Shown one piece after another: positions 1-8,684 of a stretch of 64,000 nucleotides of DNA. This DNA is from Acidimicrobiaceae bacterium (GTDB taxonomy: Bacteria; Actinomycetota; Acidimicrobiia; Acidimicrobiales; RAAP-2): NCBI GenBank assembly GCA_027449885.1, contig DAIDKS010000035.1:62001-126000 (forward strand), given 5' to 3'. The stretch's first letter is position 1. Each line of letters opens with the position of its first letter. Under the pieces are notes generated by a model. It saw nothing but the letters and a program-made list of their open reading frames with translations. It ran no database searches and was not told where the DNA came from. The position numbers and the translations under genes are program-made.

Positions 1-681
1 CAGGTCGACGATCTCCCGGGCCGCGACGCCCACGTCGCGCACCTCGTCGATCCACAAGGAGGTGAGGTGATCGGCCGGGAAGGTCGCCAGCTCGCGGGCG
101 GCGCGCACCTCGACGACCGCGTCGTCGAGGCCCAGGTGGTGCAGGATCGTGACCATGGTGGCGGGATCGAGGCGATCGGCCACGTCGGCCAGGATCTCCG
201 GGCGGTAGGTCTGCAGGACGAGCAGGGGACCCGGTCCCGCCAGCCCGTCGGCCGGCCCGAGCGCGTCGACGACCCGCAGCCCGACGGACATGGGGTCGCG
301 ACCCAGGGCGGCGCACGCGACGTCGATGACCGAGACGGCCGGCTCCACGACGAGCGTCACGTCGCGCTCGCGCAAGATCTCGACCGTCCGCTCGGCGACG
401 AGGGGCGAGCCGGGAACCGCGTAGACGACCTCGCCACCTACCGACGTCGAGGCCAATCGCACCAGGTCGTCGGCGATCGATCGATAGAGGTCGTCGAAGC
501 TCTCGGCACTCTCGTAGAGGTCGTCGTAGCTCCCGACGTTCGCGAAGGGCTCCGCCGCCGGGTGATGCCTCGTCCGCAGGCGCGCCACGGGGGCGTTCGC
601 GAGCAACGCGGTCGCGTGTTGGGTCATCAGTCCGGCCCCCGCGGGGCCGAGCCCCACGACACGGACGGTGGGCCGGATCAC
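1..681 (-). CDS. mazG: MazG-family protein, N-terminal tetrapyrrole-methylase-like part (partial, 3' end cut)
   Basis: Only the first 227 codons are visible; the gene runs off the left edge. The N-terminus has the Gly-rich SAM-pocket loop VVGLGPAGAG and the later VVYAVPGSPLVAE segment of the tetrapyrrole (corrin/porphyrin) methylase fold, as in the N-terminal half of YabN/MazG proteins. The C-terminal MazG nucleotide pyrophosphohydrolase domain would lie beyond the window, so its presence is inferred. The GTG start overlaps the stop of the SurA-like gene (GTGA), which fixes the start. The order mfd, SurA-like, mazG is common in actinobacteria and supports the assignment. MazG hydrolyses NTPs and is linked to nucleotide-pool cleaning and stress responses; the role of the methylase-like domain is uncertain. 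Confidence 0.8.
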   Translation of the reverse strand, partial: MIRPTVRVVGLGPAGAGLMTQHATALLANAPVARLRTRHHPAAEPFANVGSYDDLYESAESFDDLYRSIADDLVRLASTSVGGEVVYAVPGSPLVAERTVEILRERDVTLVVEPAVSVIDVACAALGRDPMSVGLRVVDALGPADGLAGPGPLLVLQTYRPEILADVADRLDPATMVTILHHLGLDDAVVEVRAARELATFPADHLTSLWIDEVRDVGVAAREIVDL

Positions 682-1760
682 CGGTACGAGAGCGAGCCCG
701 CCGTGCTCAGAGTCGTGGCGCTCGCGACGTCGCCCGCCGAGGGCAGCGCCGCGCTACCGACCACCGGGCCGGTGCTGGCCAGGCCCCAGCGGCCGAAGGC
801 GGGGTCGACCCGCACGGCGGCGCGGTAGAGGATGCCGTCACGCACCGTCGAGGCCGCGCTGGCGTTGTAGGTCCGCACGTCGTTGAGCACGGCGGGCTCG
901 GCCGTGGCGAAAGGGGTCGTCGTGCGCTGGGTCACGGCCACGTAGAGGGCGTAGATGGAACCACCGAGGTTCACCTGTCCGGGTGTCGTGGGGAACGTGT
1001 CGAGCGCCAGATTGGCGACGTCGGCCCGGACGCTCCCGTAGGAGCTCGAGGTCGGCGAGTAGCAGCCGTAGGCTCCCCCCTTTGCCCCCGAGGGATCGAG
1101 GGAGTACTTCTTCGCCAGCTGGGCGACCGAGAGTCCCGCGGCCTGGGACGCGTGGAAGGCGTTCACCTGCGACGGGTTGACGAGGGCCACCGAGATGCAC
1201 AGGGTGTCGTAGCTCGCCCGGTGGCTCGCGTAGTAGGCCTGCAGCGACGCGGTCGTGAGCGGGATCGTCGAGTTCAGCTTCGAGATCAGGTACAGGGACG
1301 ACGCCTGCGACTGCAGCTCGAAGGACCGCATCGCCGACGGCATCGCCGCGAGGGCCTGAGCGGCACTACCGGGGCAGGACAGGTGATTGGCCTGGGCGGC
1401 CTGCGTGAGCTCCTGCTCGAGCGAGGTCTGCGCCGAGGCGAGGTTGCCGCTCGGGACGTGGTGCAGGGTCGTCGCCACGTAGCGCTCGATCGCGAGCCCC
1501 TGGACCCGCATGTTCAGCCACGCGGCGGCGCCCGAGGCCGCCATGGTCCCCCCACCCGCTCCGGCGCTGTAGCTCGCGGGCGAGGCGGCGGTCAGATAGC
1601 ACTGCAGGACGGGCGAGGTCTGGATGGCGGCGAGCTCGGCCGCGACCTCGCCCTGGGAGACCGGGCTTCCCGACACCTCCAGGGCGTGTGAGACCGAGGC
1701 CCGGCCGATCACGACGGCGAGGACGAGGGCGAGGATGAGGGCCAGGGAGACACGACGCAC
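678..1760 (-). CDS. SurA/PpiC-like exported peptidyl-prolyl isomerase
   Basis: The 360-residue protein starts with a clear export signal (MRR, then about 20 hydrophobic residues to roughly position 27) and has no lipobox cysteine, so it is probably secreted or membrane-anchored. Residues about 40-165 are the helical SurA_N-like region. Residues about 170-320 resemble a parvulin (rotamase) domain, with the typical run AAGLSVAQLAKKYSLDPSGA followed by a GGxYGCY segment. It probably folds exported proteins. The gene is 20 bases downstream of mfd and overlaps mazG by 4 bases, so the three are likely co-transcribed. The parvulin part is divergent, so catalytic activity is not certain. Confidence 0.75.
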   Translation of the reverse strand: MRRVSLALILALVLAVVIGRASVSHALEVSGSPVSQGEVAAELAAIQTSPVLQCYLTAASPASYSAGAGGGTMAASGAAAWLNMRVQGLAIERYVATTLHHVPSGNLASAQTSLEQELTQAAQANHLSCPGSAAQALAAMPSAMRSFELQSQASSLYLISKLNSTIPLTTASLQAYYASHRASYDTLCISVALVNPSQVNAFHASQAAGLSVAQLAKKYSLDPSGAKGGAYGCYSPTSSSYGSVRADVANLALDTFPTTPGQVNLGGSIYALYVAVTQRTTTPFATAEPAVLNDVRTYNASAASTVRDGILYRAAVRVDPAFGRWGLASTGPVVGSAALPSAGDVASATTLSTAGSLSYR

Positions 1761-1780
1761 GGCGCAATGCTACCGAAGGG

Positions 1781-4700
1781 TCAGGCGGCGTCCGGGAGCA
1801 GGTCCTCCAGCAGTGCCACGAGGTTCGCCGCGCTGGCCCGGGACGGGTCGAGCTCGAGACGCAGCTCGTGCGTCGCCTCGTCGTAGGCGCGCGACCCGTA
1901 GGTGCGGCGCAGTCGCATCTGCTGGCTCAACGAGAGGGTCACCGGAGTGATGCGCGCGACGGGTTTGGTGCGCAGTCCCGGGCGGGGCGGCTGGACGACG
2001 AGCGACGTGATGCCGCGGGCGAGGCACGCGAGCCGCAGGGCCGCAAGGTCGAGCAGGCCCCGGGCCGGTGCCGGCAGTGCTCCGTACCGGTCGGCCCACT
2101 CGTCGGCGAGGTCCGCGAGTGCCGCCTCGTCGCTGAGGGCGGCCAGCCGGCGGTAGGCCTCGAGTCGCGCGTCGTCGGCGCTCACGTAGTCGGCGGGCAG
2201 GTGCGCGGCGCCCGGGACGTCGAGCGTGACCGGCGTCACCTCGACCGCCCCGAGGCCCTTGGCCTCGGCGACGGCCTCGGCGACGAGCTGGACGTAGAGG
2301 TCGTAGCCCACCGCGGCGACGGGCCCCGACTGGTCGTGACCGAGCAGGTTGCCGGCCCCGCGGATCTCGAGGTCGCGCATCGCGATCTTGAAGCCGCTGC
2401 CGAGCGAGGTGTTGTCGCCGATCGTCCGCAAGCGCTCGTAGGCCGTCTCCGACAGGCTCTGACCCGCGGCGTAGAAGAGGTAGGCGTAGGCGCGCTGCCC
2501 GGAGCGCCCCACCCGACCGCGCAGCTGGTGGAGCTGGCCGAGCCCCAGTCGCTCGGCGCGGTCCACGATGAGGGTGTTCACCGACGGCAGGTCGATTCCG
2601 GACTCCACGATCGTCGTGCAGACGAGCACGTCGTAACGGTGCTCCCAGAAGTCGACCATGACCTTCTCGAGCGTCCCCTCGTCCATCTGCCCGTGGGCGA
2701 CGGCCACCCGGGCGTCCGGCACCAGGCGCCCGACCCGGCGGGCCACCTCGTCGATGTCGTGGACGCGATTGTGCACGTAGAAGACCTGGCCCTCGCGCAG
2801 CAGCTCTCGTCGAATGGCCTCGATGACGGCGGCCTCGTCGTACTCCCCCACGTGCGTGAGGATCGGCCGGCGATCGGCCGGGGGCGTCGTCACCATCGAC
2901 AGGTCGCGGATGCCCGTGAGCGCCATCTCGAGGGTCCGCGGAATGGGGCTCGCCGAGAGGGTGAGCGCGTCGACACCCACCGAGCGCTGCTTGATGGCCT
3001 CCTTGTGGGTCACCCCGAAGCGCTGCTCCTCGTCGACGACGAGGAGGCCGAGGCGGGCGAAGCGGACCTCGGTCCCCAGGAGTCGGTGCGTCCCCACCAC
3101 CACGTCGACGGTCCCGTCGGCCAGTCCCGCGAGGGTGGCCGCGGCCTCGGCGTCGTCGACGAACCGGCTGAGCAGGGCGATGCGAATCGGAAAGCCGGCG
3201 AAGCGCTCCACGAGACTGGCGTAGTGCTGGCTCGCGAGCAGGGTCGTGGGCACGAGGAAGGCGGCCTGTCGGTGATCCTGCACGGCCTTGAAGATCGCGC
3301 GGAGGGCGATCTCGGTCTTGCCGAAGCCGACGTCGGCGCAGACCAGACGGTCCATCGGGCGCTCGGACTCCATGTCGGCCTTCACCTCGGCGATCGCCCT
3401 CGCCTGGTCCGGGGTGAGCGTGTAGGGGAAGAGCGACTCCATCTCGGCCTGCCACGCCGTGTCGGGCGCGAAGGCGTGACCCGACGCGACCGTGCGCTCG
3501 CGGTAGAGCTCCACGAGCTCCTGGGCGACGAGGTAGGCCGCCGCGCGGGCCTTGGCGCGCGTCTTCTGCCACTCCGTTCCGCCCATGCGCGAGAGCGACG
3601 GGGCGTCGCCACCCGTGTAGGGGGTGATGACGTCGATCTGGTCGGTCGGCCAGTAGTTGCGCCCGTCCTTGAACTCGAGCACGAGGTAGTCGCGCACCGT
3701 CCCGTTGACCTCGCGTGTCGTCGTGCCCGCGAAGCGGGCGACGCCGTGGTGGCGGTGGACGACGTAGCTGCCCACGGCGAGGTCGTCGAAGAAGCCGTCG
3801 ACGTTACGCGCCCGGGCACGCGGAGCCCGGTGGACGGTCCGACGGCCCGTGAGGTCCGACTCACTCCAGACGGTGATCCCGAGCGTCTCGGACTGGAAGC
3901 CCTGCGGCAGCCGGCTGGTGAGCACGCTGACGCGCGTGTCGAGGAGGCGGGCGGGATCGCTCGTGACCTCGAGCCCCTCGCCGCGCAGCTGATCGGCCAT
4001 CCGCGCCACGGCGGCCGGATTGGTGGTCAGCACGACGGCCCGGTGCTGCCGAGGCAGGTCACGCAGATGGGCCGCGATGCGTCCGGGGTCGCCCTGCACG
4101 GGCGGCGCCGACGTGAGCAGCCCCCCGCTGCTCGCGGCGAGGACCGTCCCGCGCGACTCCGTCAGACGAGGGTCGGCCACGTGGAGCAGGGGCACGGGGC
4201 CGTCGGCTCGCCAGGTGACGCCGACGACGTCGGTGAGCTCTCGCTCCTCGTCGAGCAGCTCGGCGAGACGGGTGCGCACGCGATCCGGTTCGACGATCAC
4301 CAGGCGGGTCTCGCCGACCTCGTCGAGCAGCGTGCGAGGCTCGTCGACGAAGAGGCTCATCCAGCTCTCCATGCCGTCGAAGAGGTGTCCGGTCGAGATC
4401 CGGTCGACGACCTCGCGGCCCCAGTGGCCGGACCTCGACCACTCGGCCGCCCGAGCGCGGTCCGCCGCGTCCGGCAGCCACTCGCGCGTCGGGGCGACGA
4501 GGACCGCCGGGAGATCCCCCGACGACCGCTGGGTGGCGACGTCGAACGTGGTGACGCGCTCGACCTCGTCACCGAAGAAGTCGAGGCGGACCGGCTGATC
4601 CTGGTCGGGAGACCAGACGTCCACGATGCCCCCGCGCACGGCGAACTCGCCGCGGTGTTCGACGAGCGACTCGCGGCGATACCCCACCTCGGCCAGCCAG

Positions 4701-5128
4701 CCCACGACCTCGTCACGCTCGATCTGGGCCCCTCGCTCCACACGCCGAGGGTCCGCCGACGTGCGCGGCAGCACCTGGGCCGCGGCGCGGACCGGCAGCA
4801 CCAGAACGGGGGGTCGCCCCCCCGCCCGGAGGCGGTGACGCACCATCGCGCGCTGGGCCATGACCTCGACGTCGGGGCTCACCCGCTCGAGGGGATGGGT
4901 GTCCCAGCCGGGGACGAGGACGACCTCGTCCCCGAGCAGGGCGGCGACGCCCTCGCGCAGGACCTCGGCGTCGCTCGTCGTCGCCACGACCACCACGACG
5001 GGCCCCTCGAGCGCGAGCGAGGCGATCGCGAGTGGGGTGGCGAAGCCGCTCGGCGCGAGGGATCCCGCCGCGACGGCGTCCCGAACGGGGCCCGCCAGGC
5101 GCTCGAGCAGGGGTCGCAGGCCGCTCAC
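1781..5128 (-). CDS. mfd: Transcription-repair coupling factor Mfd
   Basis: The 1115-residue length is typical of Mfd. The N-terminal third is the UvrB-homology region that recruits UvrA. Residues about 440-530 are the CarD-like RNA-polymerase-interacting domain (VGSYVVHRHHGVARFAG). The helicase motor follows: Walker A ADVGFGKTE near 600, DEEQ box near 699 (VVDEEQRFGV), and motif VI QLRGRVGRS near 873. The C-terminal autoinhibitory domain is present. Mfd removes stalled RNA polymerase and hands lesions to UvrABC. The ATG overlaps the pth stop by 4 bases. A long open frame on the opposite strand is a high-GC shadow. Confidence 0.97.
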   Translation of the reverse strand: MSGLRPLLERLAGPVRDAVAAGSLAPSGFATPLAIASLALEGPVVVVVATTSDAEVLREGVAALLGDEVVLVPGWDTHPLERVSPDVEVMAQRAMVRHRLRAGGRPPVLVLPVRAAAQVLPRTSADPRRVERGAQIERDEVVGWLAEVGYRRESLVEHRGEFAVRGGIVDVWSPDQDQPVRLDFFGDEVERVTTFDVATQRSSGDLPAVLVAPTREWLPDAADRARAAEWSRSGHWGREVVDRISTGHLFDGMESWMSLFVDEPRTLLDEVGETRLVIVEPDRVRTRLAELLDEERELTDVVGVTWRADGPVPLLHVADPRLTESRGTVLAASSGGLLTSAPPVQGDPGRIAAHLRDLPRQHRAVVLTTNPAAVARMADQLRGEGLEVTSDPARLLDTRVSVLTSRLPQGFQSETLGITVWSESDLTGRRTVHRAPRARARNVDGFFDDLAVGSYVVHRHHGVARFAGTTTREVNGTVRDYLVLEFKDGRNYWPTDQIDVITPYTGGDAPSLSRMGGTEWQKTRAKARAAAYLVAQELVELYRERTVASGHAFAPDTAWQAEMESLFPYTLTPDQARAIAEVKADMESERPMDRLVCADVGFGKTEIALRAIFKAVQDHRQAAFLVPTTLLASQHYASLVERFAGFPIRIALLSRFVDDAEAAATLAGLADGTVDVVVGTHRLLGTEVRFARLGLLVVDEEQRFGVTHKEAIKQRSVGVDALTLSASPIPRTLEMALTGIRDLSMVTTPPADRRPILTHVGEYDEAAVIEAIRRELLREGQVFYVHNRVHDIDEVARRVGRLVPDARVAVAHGQMDEGTLEKVMVDFWEHRYDVLVCTTIVESGIDLPSVNTLIVDRAERLGLGQLHQLRGRVGRSGQRAYAYLFYAAGQSLSETAYERLRTIGDNTSLGSGFKIAMRDLEIRGAGNLLGHDQSGPVAAVGYDLYVQLVAEAVAEAKGLGAVEVTPVTLDVPGAAHLPADYVSADDARLEAYRRLAALSDEAALADLADEWADRYGALPAPARGLLDLAALRLACLARGITSLVVQPPRPGLRTKPVARITPVTLSLSQQMRLRRTYGSRAYDEATHELRLELDPSRASAANLVALLEDLLPDAA

Positions 5129-5742
5129 GAGCGGTTGACGCGCTCGCGCGCCTCCTCGACGCCGTGGTCCACGACGTCGGCGAGGACCTCCGCCGCCCGG
5201 GCGACGTCCGCGTCGCGGTCACGGCGCGGGGCGCCGGTGAGGGACCGTAGGACCCAGTCGGCCCCCTGGGACTTGTGGACCGGCTTGCCGATGCCGATGC
5301 GCAGTCGCGTGAAGTCGCTCGATCCCACCACCTGCGCGATGGAGCGCAGTCCGTTATGGCCGGCGAGTCCGCCCCCCACCTTCAGCTGCAGACGCCCCGG
5401 CTCGAGGTCGAGCTCGTCGTGAACCACCACGAGGTGGGACAGGTCCGCGAGGTCGGCCCGGCGCAGCAGGGCGGGCAGGGCCGCTCCGGACTCGTTCATG
5501 TAGGTCGTCGGAACGGCCAGGGTGATCAGTCCGAGCGCGCTCGTGAACGTGGCCAGGGAGGCTCGCTGACGGCGCTCGGTGCTCCACCGGGCGCCCCTCG
5601 CGTCGGCGAGGACGCGAACGGCGTCCCCGCCCACGTTGTGCCGACTGCCCTCGTACTCCGACCCCGGGTTGGCCAGCCCCACGATCAGCAGGGCGCTGGA
5701 CTGCCCGGAACGGGGCGCGTCACCCCCTCGCCGCGGGGCCAC
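5125..5742 (-). CDS. pth: Peptidyl-tRNA hydrolase
   Basis: The protein has 205 residues with the Pth fold signatures LIVGLANPGSEY, the catalytic-His segment SRHNVGG, the TYMNESG segment and the Asp loop VVHDELDLEPGRLQLKVGGG. Pth releases tRNA from prematurely dropped peptidyl-tRNA in the cytoplasm. The chosen ATG lies 6 bases after rplY and gives about 15 extra residues (APRRGGDAPRSGQ) before the conserved core; a later start is possible. The gene is translationally coupled to mfd through an ATGA overlap. The rplY-pth pairing is widespread in bacteria. Confidence 0.95.
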   Translation of the reverse strand: MAPRRGGDAPRSGQSSALLIVGLANPGSEYEGSRHNVGGDAVRVLADARGARWSTERRQRASLATFTSALGLITLAVPTTYMNESGAALPALLRRADLADLSHLVVVHDELDLEPGRLQLKVGGGLAGHNGLRSIAQVVGSSDFTRLRIGIGKPVHKSQGADWVLRSLTGAPRRDRDADVARAAEVLADVVDHGVEEARERVNRS

Positions 5743-5748
5743 CGCGGA

Positions 5749-6333
5749 CTACGACGCGGCGCCGCCGGTGCGGGCCGCTCGGCCCGCGCGGGTCGACACG
5801 ACCGGCGCGGCGGGGTCCCCGGCCGCACTCACCCCGTCGGGGAGGACGACGTCGCCCACGCGGATGGAACCGCCCACCTTGAGGCCCGAGATGTCGACGT
5901 TGACGAACGTCGGGATGAGCGCCGGACGCGTGCGGATCTGGAGCTGGAAGAGCTGCTGGTCGACTTCCCAGTCGGCGTGTCGCACCTCGACGGCGTCGCC
6001 GATGAGGTGCAGGGGCACCTCGGCGACGACGGGCTGGTCGGGGTCGACGACCTGGAAGTCGATGTGGGCCACCGTGCCCCGCACGGGGTGGCGCTGGATC
6101 TCGCGGGCCATCACGATGTACTCGCGGCCCTCGGCGTCGAGCGTGATCACGGTGTTGAGCCCCTGATCACCGGAGACGGCCCCACGGAACTCCTTCGCGT
6201 CCACCGACACCGCCACCGGGTCGACACCGACCCCGTAGACGACCGCCGGGATCGTTCCCGCGCGGCGCAGGCGGCGCGAGGCCCGCGAGCCCTGCGTACG
6301 ACCGGTCGACGCGCTCAAGGTCACCTGGGACAT
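5749..6333 (-). CDS. rplY: 50S ribosomal protein L25 (CTC/TL5 type)
   Basis: The 194-residue length marks the long CTC form: an N-terminal 5S-rRNA-binding L25 domain (about 1-95; SRASRRLRRAGTIPAVVYG) followed by the C-terminal TL5 beta domain (about 100-185, with the HLIGDAVEV segment). It binds 5S rRNA in the large subunit. A strong Shine-Dalgarno AAGGAG lies a few bases before the ATG, and a TAGACT -10-like hexamer sits upstream at 6379-6384, so this gene probably has its own promoter downstream of prs. The C-terminal tail is Ala/Arg-rich. Confidence 0.95.
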   Translation of the reverse strand: MSQVTLSASTGRTQGSRASRRLRRAGTIPAVVYGVGVDPVAVSVDAKEFRGAVSGDQGLNTVITLDAEGREYIVMAREIQRHPVRGTVAHIDFQVVDPDQPVVAEVPLHLIGDAVEVRHADWEVDQQLFQLQIRTRPALIPTFVNVDISGLKVGGSIRVGDVVLPDGVSAAGDPAAPVVSTRAGRAARTGGAAS

Positions 6334-6378
6334 GACAACTCCTTCACGGGGCCGCCGCGACGGGGCGACCGGCCGACA

Positions 6379-6384
6379 AGTCTA
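6379..6384 (-). promoter_or_regulatory. Candidate -10 element for rplY-pth-mfd
   Basis: TAGACT read on the minus strand matches the actinobacterial TANNNT -10 pattern and lies about 45 bases before the rplY ATG, leaving a short leader that carries the AAGGAG ribosome site. No convincing -35 is seen. Confidence 0.4.
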
Positions 6385-6406
6385 GCCGCCGCGCGGGGCC
6401 GGGCGC

Positions 6407-7381
6407 CTAGAGCAGGTTCTCGCCCCCGAAGATGTCCGAGACCGACGAGTCCTCGAAGATCGCCGAGATGGCGTTCGCCACGATCTGGGCGACCGAGAGG
6501 ATCTCGAGCTTCTCGAAGCGCCGCTCCGGCCCGAGGGGCAGGGTGTCGGTGACGATGACGCGGCTCACCGGGGCGTTGAAGAGGCGGTCGACCGCCGGAG
6601 GCGAGAAGACGGCGTGGGTGGCCATCACCCAGATCTCCCCCGCTCCGTGGGCCTTCAGGAGATCGCAGGCCGCCGTGATCGTGCCGGCGGTGTCGATCAT
6701 GTCGTCGATCAGGACGCAGTGTCGCCCGGCCACTTCACCGACGATGTGGCGCGCCTCGGCGACGTTCGCGGTGCCGCGAGGTCGGGTCTTGTGCACCAGG
6801 GCCAGGTCGCAGCCCAGGTGCTGGGCGTAGCGCTCGGCCACCTTCACACGTCCGGCGTCGGGCGCGACCACGACGATCTCGTGAGGATCGGTGTGGGCCT
6901 TGAGGTAGCCCTCGAGGACGGGGGCGGCCACGAGGTGGTCGACCGGGATGTCGAAGAAGCCCTGGATCTGCCCGGAGTGGAAGTCGACCGAGAGCACCCG
7001 GTTGGCCCCCGCCGTCTGCAGCATGTCCGCGATGAGCTTGGCCGTGATCGGCTCGCGCCCGGCGGACTTGCGGTCCTGACGTGCGTATCCGTAGTTGGGG
7101 ACGACCGCGGTGATGCTCTTCGCCGACGCGCGCTTGGCCGCGTCGATCATGATCAACTGCTCCATCACGGCGTCGTTCACGGGCGAGGCGTGCGTCTGGA
7201 CGATGAAGACGTGGGCGCCACGGATCGACTCGTCGAAGCGGCAGTGGATCTCCCCGTTCGCGAACTCTCGCACGTGGGCCTCGGTGAGCTCGACACCGAG
7301 CTTGTCGGCGATGTCACGGGCGAGGTCCGGGTGCATTCGCCCCGTCACGATCACGAGGCGACGCTTGGCCAGTGACTCCAC
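6407..7381 (-). CDS. prs: Ribose-phosphate pyrophosphokinase
   Basis: The enzyme makes PRPP from ribose 5-phosphate and ATP for nucleotide, His and Trp synthesis. Family signatures are clear: EFANGEIHCRFDESIRG, the flexible-loop region YGYARQDRKSAGREPITAKL, VDFHSGQIQGFFDIPVDHL, and the PRPP-binding loop VLIDDMIDTAGTI. The GTG at 7381 (VESLAKRRLVIVTG) was preferred because it gives 324 residues, close to the family norm. The frame stays open further upstream only by running into glmU. The glmU-prs order is conserved in many bacteria. Confidence 0.95.
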   Translation of the reverse strand: MESLAKRRLVIVTGRMHPDLARDIADKLGVELTEAHVREFANGEIHCRFDESIRGAHVFIVQTHASPVNDAVMEQLIMIDAAKRASAKSITAVVPNYGYARQDRKSAGREPITAKLIADMLQTAGANRVLSVDFHSGQIQGFFDIPVDHLVAAPVLEGYLKAHTDPHEIVVVAPDAGRVKVAERYAQHLGCDLALVHKTRPRGTANVAEARHIVGEVAGRHCVLIDDMIDTAGTITAACDLLKAHGAGEIWVMATHAVFSPPAVDRLFNAPVSRVIVTDTLPLGPERRFEKLEILSVAQIVANAISAIFEDSSVSDIFGGENLL

Positions 7382-7431
7382 GGCGCCAGCGTACCCGCTC
7401 CCCCGGGGACGGCTCGGGAGACGCGACCGGG

Positions 7432-8205
7432 CTACTCGGCGGTGCTCGCTCGGCGGTCCATGACGGTCCGCACGTACTCGAGCTGACCGGGGTCGTTCAC
7501 CCCGACGCCCTCGTCCGGGTCGTCCAGGCACCACGCGGCGGCGTCCCCGCCCGCGCGGCGAATCTCGCCCACCACGTCCGTCAGGTAGTACTCGCCCTGG
7601 GCGTTCGCACGACCGACCCGGGCGAGGGCGAGGGTCAGGTCGTGGGCCCGCGCCACGAGGACGCCGGTGTTGACCTCGGTGAGTCGACGCTCGTCGGGCG
7701 TCGCGTCGCGCTCCTCGACGATTCGCTCGAGGTCGCCGCGGTCGTCGCGCACCACTCGCCCGTAGCCGGTGGGATCCGCCACGACCATGCTCAGCACCGT
7801 GACGTCCGCCCCCCGGCGCCCGTGCTCGGTGAGCAGGGCGGCGAGGGTCGGCGCCCGCAACAGGGGCGTGTCGCCGAGGGCCACGAGCACGTCGCCGTCG
7901 TCGCCGTCGAGCGCCGCGGTCACGGCGTCGAGGGCCGTCGCCACCGCGTGAGCCGTGCCCAGCTGCTCGGCCTGGACCACGGTGACGACCCCCGGGGTCG
8001 GGTGGTGGCGGGCCACGTCGGCGACGGCCGAGCCCCCGTGACCGACGACGACCACGGTCGCGCGTCGACCGTCCAGGTCGACGGCGTCGAGCACGTAGTC
8101 GATCATGGGCCTCCCCGCGACCTCGTGGAGCGGCTTGGGGAGGGTCGAGCCCATCCGGCGCCCCTCGCCGGCGGCGAGGATCACGGCGACGAAGGGGCGG
8201 GGCAC
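7432..8205 (-). CDS. GlmU-like nucleotidyltransferase lacking the acetyltransferase half
   Basis: The 257 residues form one nucleotidyltransferase (Rossmann-like) domain: nucleotide loop VILAAGEGRRMGSTLPKPLH, QAEQLGTAHAVATAL, metal-binding LVALGDTPLL, and EVNTGVLV. This matches the GlmU uridyltransferase half, which makes UDP-GlcNAc from GlcNAc-1-P. The left-handed beta-helix acetyltransferase domain that doubles normal GlmU is absent, and the stop is clean with no remnant before prs. The position directly upstream of prs is the usual glmU locus. GTG at 8205 fits the family; an ATG at 8247 would overlap the thioredoxin operator. Confidence 0.8.
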   Translation of the reverse strand: MPRPFVAVILAAGEGRRMGSTLPKPLHEVAGRPMIDYVLDAVDLDGRRATVVVVGHGGSAVADVARHHPTPGVVTVVQAEQLGTAHAVATALDAVTAALDGDDGDVLVALGDTPLLRAPTLAALLTEHGRRGADVTVLSMVVADPTGYGRVVRDDRGDLERIVEERDATPDERRLTEVNTGVLVARAHDLTLALARVGRANAQGEYYLTDVVGEIRRAGGDAAAWCLDDPDEGVGVNDPGQLEYVRTVMDRRASTAE

Positions 8206-8245
8206 CCCACGATTCTCGCCGAGCGGCCCGCGAGGGTCACGCCTC

Positions 8246-8261
8246 ATACCCAGGGGGGTAT
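8246..8261. promoter_or_regulatory. CsoR/CstR-type operator candidate over the thioredoxin promoter
   Basis: ATACCC-AGGG-GGGTAT is an inverted repeat with perfect 6-base arms and a 4-base spacer. G/C-tract repeats with TACCC...GGGTA ends are typical operators of CsoR-family repressors (copper, nickel or persulfide sensors). The right arm overlaps the TATACT -10 hexamer at 8259-8264, so bound repressor would block transcription of the thioredoxin. Which family member binds is unknown. Confidence 0.6.
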
Positions 8262-8264
8262 ACT
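8259..8264 (+). promoter_or_regulatory. -10 element of the thioredoxin promoter
   Basis: TATACT matches the consensus -10 well. It lies 30 bases before the ATG at 8295, giving a leader of about 24 bases if transcription starts about 7 bases downstream. Confidence 0.5.
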
Positions 8265-8294
8265 TGACGTACCAACGAGGGAACGGGTGGCGAG

Positions 8295-8669
8295 ATGGCG
8301 ACAGTGGCACTGACGGCTGAGACCTTCGACGAGGTCGTGTCGTCGAACGACATCGTGTTGATCGACTTCTGGGCCGCGTGGTGCGCGCCGTGCCGCTCTT
8401 TCGCCCCGGTGTTCGAGGCGGCGTCCGAGACGCACTCGGACATCGTCTTCGCGAAGGTCGACACCGAGGCCCAGCCGCAGCTGGCCCAGGCGTTCAACAT
8501 CTACTCGATACCGACGCTGATGATCATCCGCGAGCAGGTGGTGCTCTACGCCGAGGCCGGCGCCCTGCCGGCTCGCGCCCTCGAGGACCTCATCGGCAAG
8601 GTTCGCGAGATCGACATGGAGGACGTCCACCGTCAGGTGGCGGCCCAGAAGGCGGGCGCGGAGTCCTAG
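8295..8669 (+). CDS. Thioredoxin family protein
   Basis: The 124-residue protein has a complete thioredoxin fold with active site WCAPC (Cys30, Cys33) and the cis-Pro loop YSIPTLMI. It lacks a signal peptide, so it is cytoplasmic. It should act as a disulfide reductase. A charged C-terminal extension of about 15 residues (EIDMEDVHRQVAAQKAGAES) goes past the classical domain. The promoter carries a CsoR/CstR-like operator, suggesting induction by metal or reactive-sulfur stress rather than housekeeping expression. An alpha/beta hydrolase follows 15 bases downstream but appears to have its own promoter. Confidence 0.92.
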   Translation: MATVALTAETFDEVVSSNDIVLIDFWAAWCAPCRSFAPVFEAASETHSDIVFAKVDTEAQPQLAQAFNIYSIPTLMIIREQVVLYAEAGALPARALEDLIGKVREIDMEDVHRQVAAQKAGAES

Positions 8670-8672
8670 TCG

Positions 8673-8678
8673 TACGAT
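8673..8678 (+). promoter_or_regulatory. -10 element of a probable leaderless promoter (alpha/beta hydrolase)
   Basis: TACGAT ends exactly 6 bases before the GTG start at 8685, and no Shine-Dalgarno is present. This spacing recurs before several genes in the window. Confidence 0.5.
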
Positions 8679-8684
8679 TCCGTC

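Noticed and set aside
1868..5422. 1184-codon open frame on the plus strand opposite mfd and pth
   Set aside because: Low-complexity Arg/Gly/Asp/Val-rich translation with no domain; it is the antisense shadow of mfd, which has all family motifs.
7382..7534. N-terminal extension of prs into glmU
   Set aside because: Adds 51 non-conserved residues overlapping the glmU end; GTG 17 codons before the first conserved motif fits better.
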